Source of the DNA: Lysobacterales bacterium
GTDB lineage: Bacteria > Pseudomonadota > Gammaproteobacteria > Xanthomonadales > SZUA-36
Assembly: GCA_021648045.1 (NCBI GenBank)
Contig: JAKITM010000103.1
Span: 1 to 8,246, forward strand
DNA: 8,246 nucleotides
Direction of reading: 5' to 3'
Part shown: positions 6,904 to 8,246 of the stretch, piece after piece
How positions within the stretch are numbered: position 1 is the first letter of the stretch
Layout of the letters: each line of letters begins with the position of its first letter
Position numbers and translations under genes: made by a program
Notes under the pieces: generated by a model
What the model saw: only the letters and a program-made list of their open reading frames with translations
Databases searched by the model: none
What the model was told of the DNA's origin: nothing

Positions 6904-7317
6904 ATGTATAGGCCATGGAAACCTATAGAACGTGTTTTTTCTACTCACCCATTTATAGATTGGTGTGTGGAAGGTCGTACTGTGAGTCTGAAATGGACAG
7001 AATGGCTGAACAATAAGTGCCAATTTGAAATGGAAGTTCAATTTAAAGAAGGAATCGCAGGTATTTATTGTTTTGATGAATCCACATATCAAACGACGGC
7101 AATACATCTAGGAGTTCCAAGTGAAGTAGAACTAGACAAAGGGGGGTTTAAACCAATCCCATGGCCTGCTTGGAAATCTGAGCTAAATTACCGAAAGCAT
7201 TTGTACGGAGACTTGGGGGCGGCATTATATGAAAATATGTATTCTTACTATATTGTCGGTAGTGAAACGGTGATTCTGCTCGATGTCGCGGATTCTGAGC
7301 CAGTTATAGAGGGTTAA
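6904..7317 (+). CDS. Cassette 2: hypothetical protein, unrecognised family
   Basis: The 137-aa soluble protein is unusually rich in aromatic residues (many Trp and Tyr: MYRPWKPIER, DWCVEGRTVSLKWTEW, PIPWPAWKSE, YENMYSYYIVG). It has no signal peptide or membrane segment, and alternating polar/hydrophobic stretches suggest mostly beta structure in the first half. No family is recognised. The ATG lies only 7 nt after the R' box of the preceding attC, with no Shine-Dalgarno between them. The mRNA would begin inside the attC or further upstream, so translation may depend on read-through from cassette 1 or on the attC leader. The stop is at 7315-7317, 2 nt before the next attC. The cassette is about 513 bp (6891-7403). 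Confidence 0.8.
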   Translation: MYRPWKPIERVFSTHPFIDWCVEGRTVSLKWTEWLNNKCQFEMEVQFKEGIAGIYCFDESTYQTTAIHLGVPSEVELDKGGFKPIPWPAWKSELNYRKHLYGDLGAALYENMYSYYIVGSETVILLDVADSEPVIEG

Positions 7318-7319
7318 TC

Positions 7320-7409
7320 ATACAAATCGTTCCACTGGACGCGTTTAGACCTCGGGCGCGATTTCGCGGAAAGTTCAATCATGCGCGCCAGTAAACTCAA
7401 TCGTTAGGT
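7320..7409 (+). other. attC recombination site 2 (about 90 bp, left box degenerate)
   Basis: The right box is GTTAGGT (7403-7409). ACTGGACGCG (7334-7343) pairs with CGCGCCAGT (7384-7392), leaving A7339 unpaired, the same kind of extra base as in site 1. The centre holds a small hairpin, CGCG-ATTT-CGCG (7357-7368). The left end reads CATACAAAT where CATAACAAG stands in site 1, as if one A of the conserved AAC had been lost, so the left box (about 7320-7326) is imperfect. Confidence 0.85.
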
Positions 7410-7498
7410 GTGATCGAGGTCGTGAGATTAGCCTGCTAGTTTAAGTATATTTAAAGCAATAGCCCCTTCTTTGAAAATAGGATTATAAATAATAAAAT

Positions 7499-7503
7499 GG
7501 AGG
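7499..7503 (+). promoter_or_regulatory. Ribosome-binding site GGAGG for the cassette 3 ORF
   Basis: A perfect GGAGG stands 6 nt before the TTG at 7510. It decides this rare start, because the only nearby ATG (7497) opens a seven-codon frame ending in TAA. An AT-rich stretch with TATAAA (7484-7489) lies just upstream and could be a -10 element of a cassette-borne promoter, but no -35 partner is convincing. Confidence 0.75.
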
Positions 7504-7509
7504 CGTTTT

Positions 7510-8112
7510 TTGGAAAATAAAAACTATTGCAATGAATTAGAGTCTTTTTTGACTAAAGAGTTTGTTCCTGCTGGTTATAAAATAACTAAAAATGTTGAGT
7601 TAGAATCCGTCCCTGAAAGCTCCGAATATGAAGCATTAGTTTTTTCTCTAAATGAGAAAAATATTGTCTATAGAAAGGGCAAAGTGACTCCAGATAGGCC
7701 GGGAGCGTTTTTAGCAGTTTGGCAGCGCCCATCTTCACCAAGTATTAATGGTAATAAACCAATTCCATTAAAATCTAATGAATTCGATTATTTGTTTGTA
7801 CGGGTGGAAAACTATTTTAATGACAGAGGAAATGAAAAATTGATAAATGATTCTAAAAGTGGAATTTTCATTTTTCCAGTTTCACTATTGATTGAAAAAG
7901 GAATTGTTTCGTCGACAAAAAGTAAGGGGAAAACGGGATTTCGAGTTTTCCCTCCATGGAGTCAAGATAGGGGAATAATTGGAACTAAGGTGTTTTCAGA
8001 ATCAGGAAAGAAAACTCAGCGTTGGCAATTACCATATTTTTTAGAAATTGATGGAGATGGATCAATCGACTCTTATGAATTAAAAAAAGTGGTTGATCAT
8101 GAAAATGTGTGA
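7510..8112 (+). CDS. Cassette 3: MepB family protein
   Basis: The 200-aa soluble protein matches the MepB family (named after mepB of the Staphylococcus aureus mepRAB operon; biochemical role not established to my knowledge). Conserved blocks are in order: YRKGKVTPDRPGAF with VWQR (54-73), FDYLFVRV (93-100), GIFIFPVSLL (118-127), GKTGFRVFPPW (140-150) and KTQRWQLPYF (168-177). The start is TTG at 7510, chosen because a strong GGAGG lies 6 nt upstream. The coding sequence is AT-rich compared with prfC. A leader of about 100 bp follows the preceding attC, so unlike cassette 2 it carries its own translation signal. The stop is 5 nt before the next attC, which defines a cassette of about 771 bp (7404-8174). 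Confidence 0.88.
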   Translation: MENKNYCNELESFLTKEFVPAGYKITKNVELESVPESSEYEALVFSLNEKNIVYRKGKVTPDRPGAFLAVWQRPSSPSINGNKPIPLKSNEFDYLFVRVENYFNDRGNEKLINDSKSGIFIFPVSLLIEKGIVSSTKSKGKTGFRVFPPWSQDRGIIGTKVFSESGKKTQRWQLPYFLEIDGDGSIDSYELKKVVDHENV

Positions 8113-8117
8113 CTCAC

Positions 8118-8180
8118 ACCTAACGAATAAGGATAGATTGTGAGAGCGAAGCGATCCACAATCTTATCCTATTGTTGGAC
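8118..8180 (+). other. attC recombination site 3 (63 bp)
   Basis: The left box is ACCTAAC (8118-8124, matching RYYYAAC) and the right box GTTGGAC (8174-8180, matching GTTRRRY). Between them AATAAGGATAGATTGTG (8126-8142) folds on CACAATCTTATCCTATT (8157-8173) with one unpaired A on each arm, capped by a loop of about 14 nt. The stem is AT-rich and differs in sequence from those of sites 1 and 2. Confidence 0.9.
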
Positions 8181-8246
8181 AAGCCCGTGGTACTTTATAT
8201 AAGAAAATATCTTTTTTGAAATCAGGTGGTGTGAGGCTCATTTTTG
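8181..8246 (+). other. Start of cassette 4 (leader, cut by the window edge)
   Basis: The sequence after the third attC should belong to the next cassette. It is AT-rich with a CAGGTGGT stretch at 8223-8230 and a GTG at 8231 that stays open for the five codons left (VRLIF). Too little is present to call a gene. Confidence 0.35.

Noticed and set aside
6898..7107. 69-aa minus-strand frame within cassette 2
   Set aside because: It lies opposite the plus-strand cassette ORF, which fits the attC polarity and spacing; the minus frame has no supporting signal.
7471..7498. TTGAAA - 16 bp - TAAAAT as a promoter for cassette 3
   Set aside because: The boxes are good, but transcription would start near 7505, after the GGAGG at 7499-7503, so the message would lose its ribosome-binding site.

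Overview
The window looks like a gammaproteobacterial chromosome. The main evidence is a conserved RF3 gene (prfC) beside a MATE pump and a CNT nucleoside transporter, followed by an integron-type cassette array. A marine member of the Cellvibrionales or Alteromonadales would fit, but that placement is an inference and was not tested.

Layout. Positions 1-196 are the left end of an IS66-family insertion sequence (tnpA start, then a GTAAGCG terminus). Positions 246-4606 carry three genes on the minus strand, in transcription order prfC, MATE transporter, CNT nucleoside transporter. prfC and the MATE gene overlap by 4 nt (GTGA). The CNT gene follows after 117 bp. Positions 4607-6335 are gene-poor. 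They hold one unrecognised acidic protein gene on the minus strand (5064-5450), an imperfect direct repeat, short tandem duplications and a perfect 10-bp inverted repeat, and look like decayed accessory DNA. Positions 6418-8246 are a gene-cassette array on the plus strand: three ORFs, each followed closely by an attC recombination site (6823-6896, about 7320-7409, 8118-8180), and the first bases of a fourth cassette.

The cassettes encode a DUF4304-like protein, an unrecognised 137-aa protein and a 200-aa MepB-family protein. The three attC sites differ in length and sequence but share GTTRRRY right ends and fold-back arms. In all three the 5' arm has an unpaired A, as expected of genuine attC sites. 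By cassette polarity attI and intI should lie to the left, yet no integrase is visible between prfC and the first cassette. Within this window the array is therefore integrase-less (CALIN-like, or a stranded piece of a larger integron).

The core genes form an ordinary translation/transport block. The cassette array and the decayed junction before it are the parts worth a second look.
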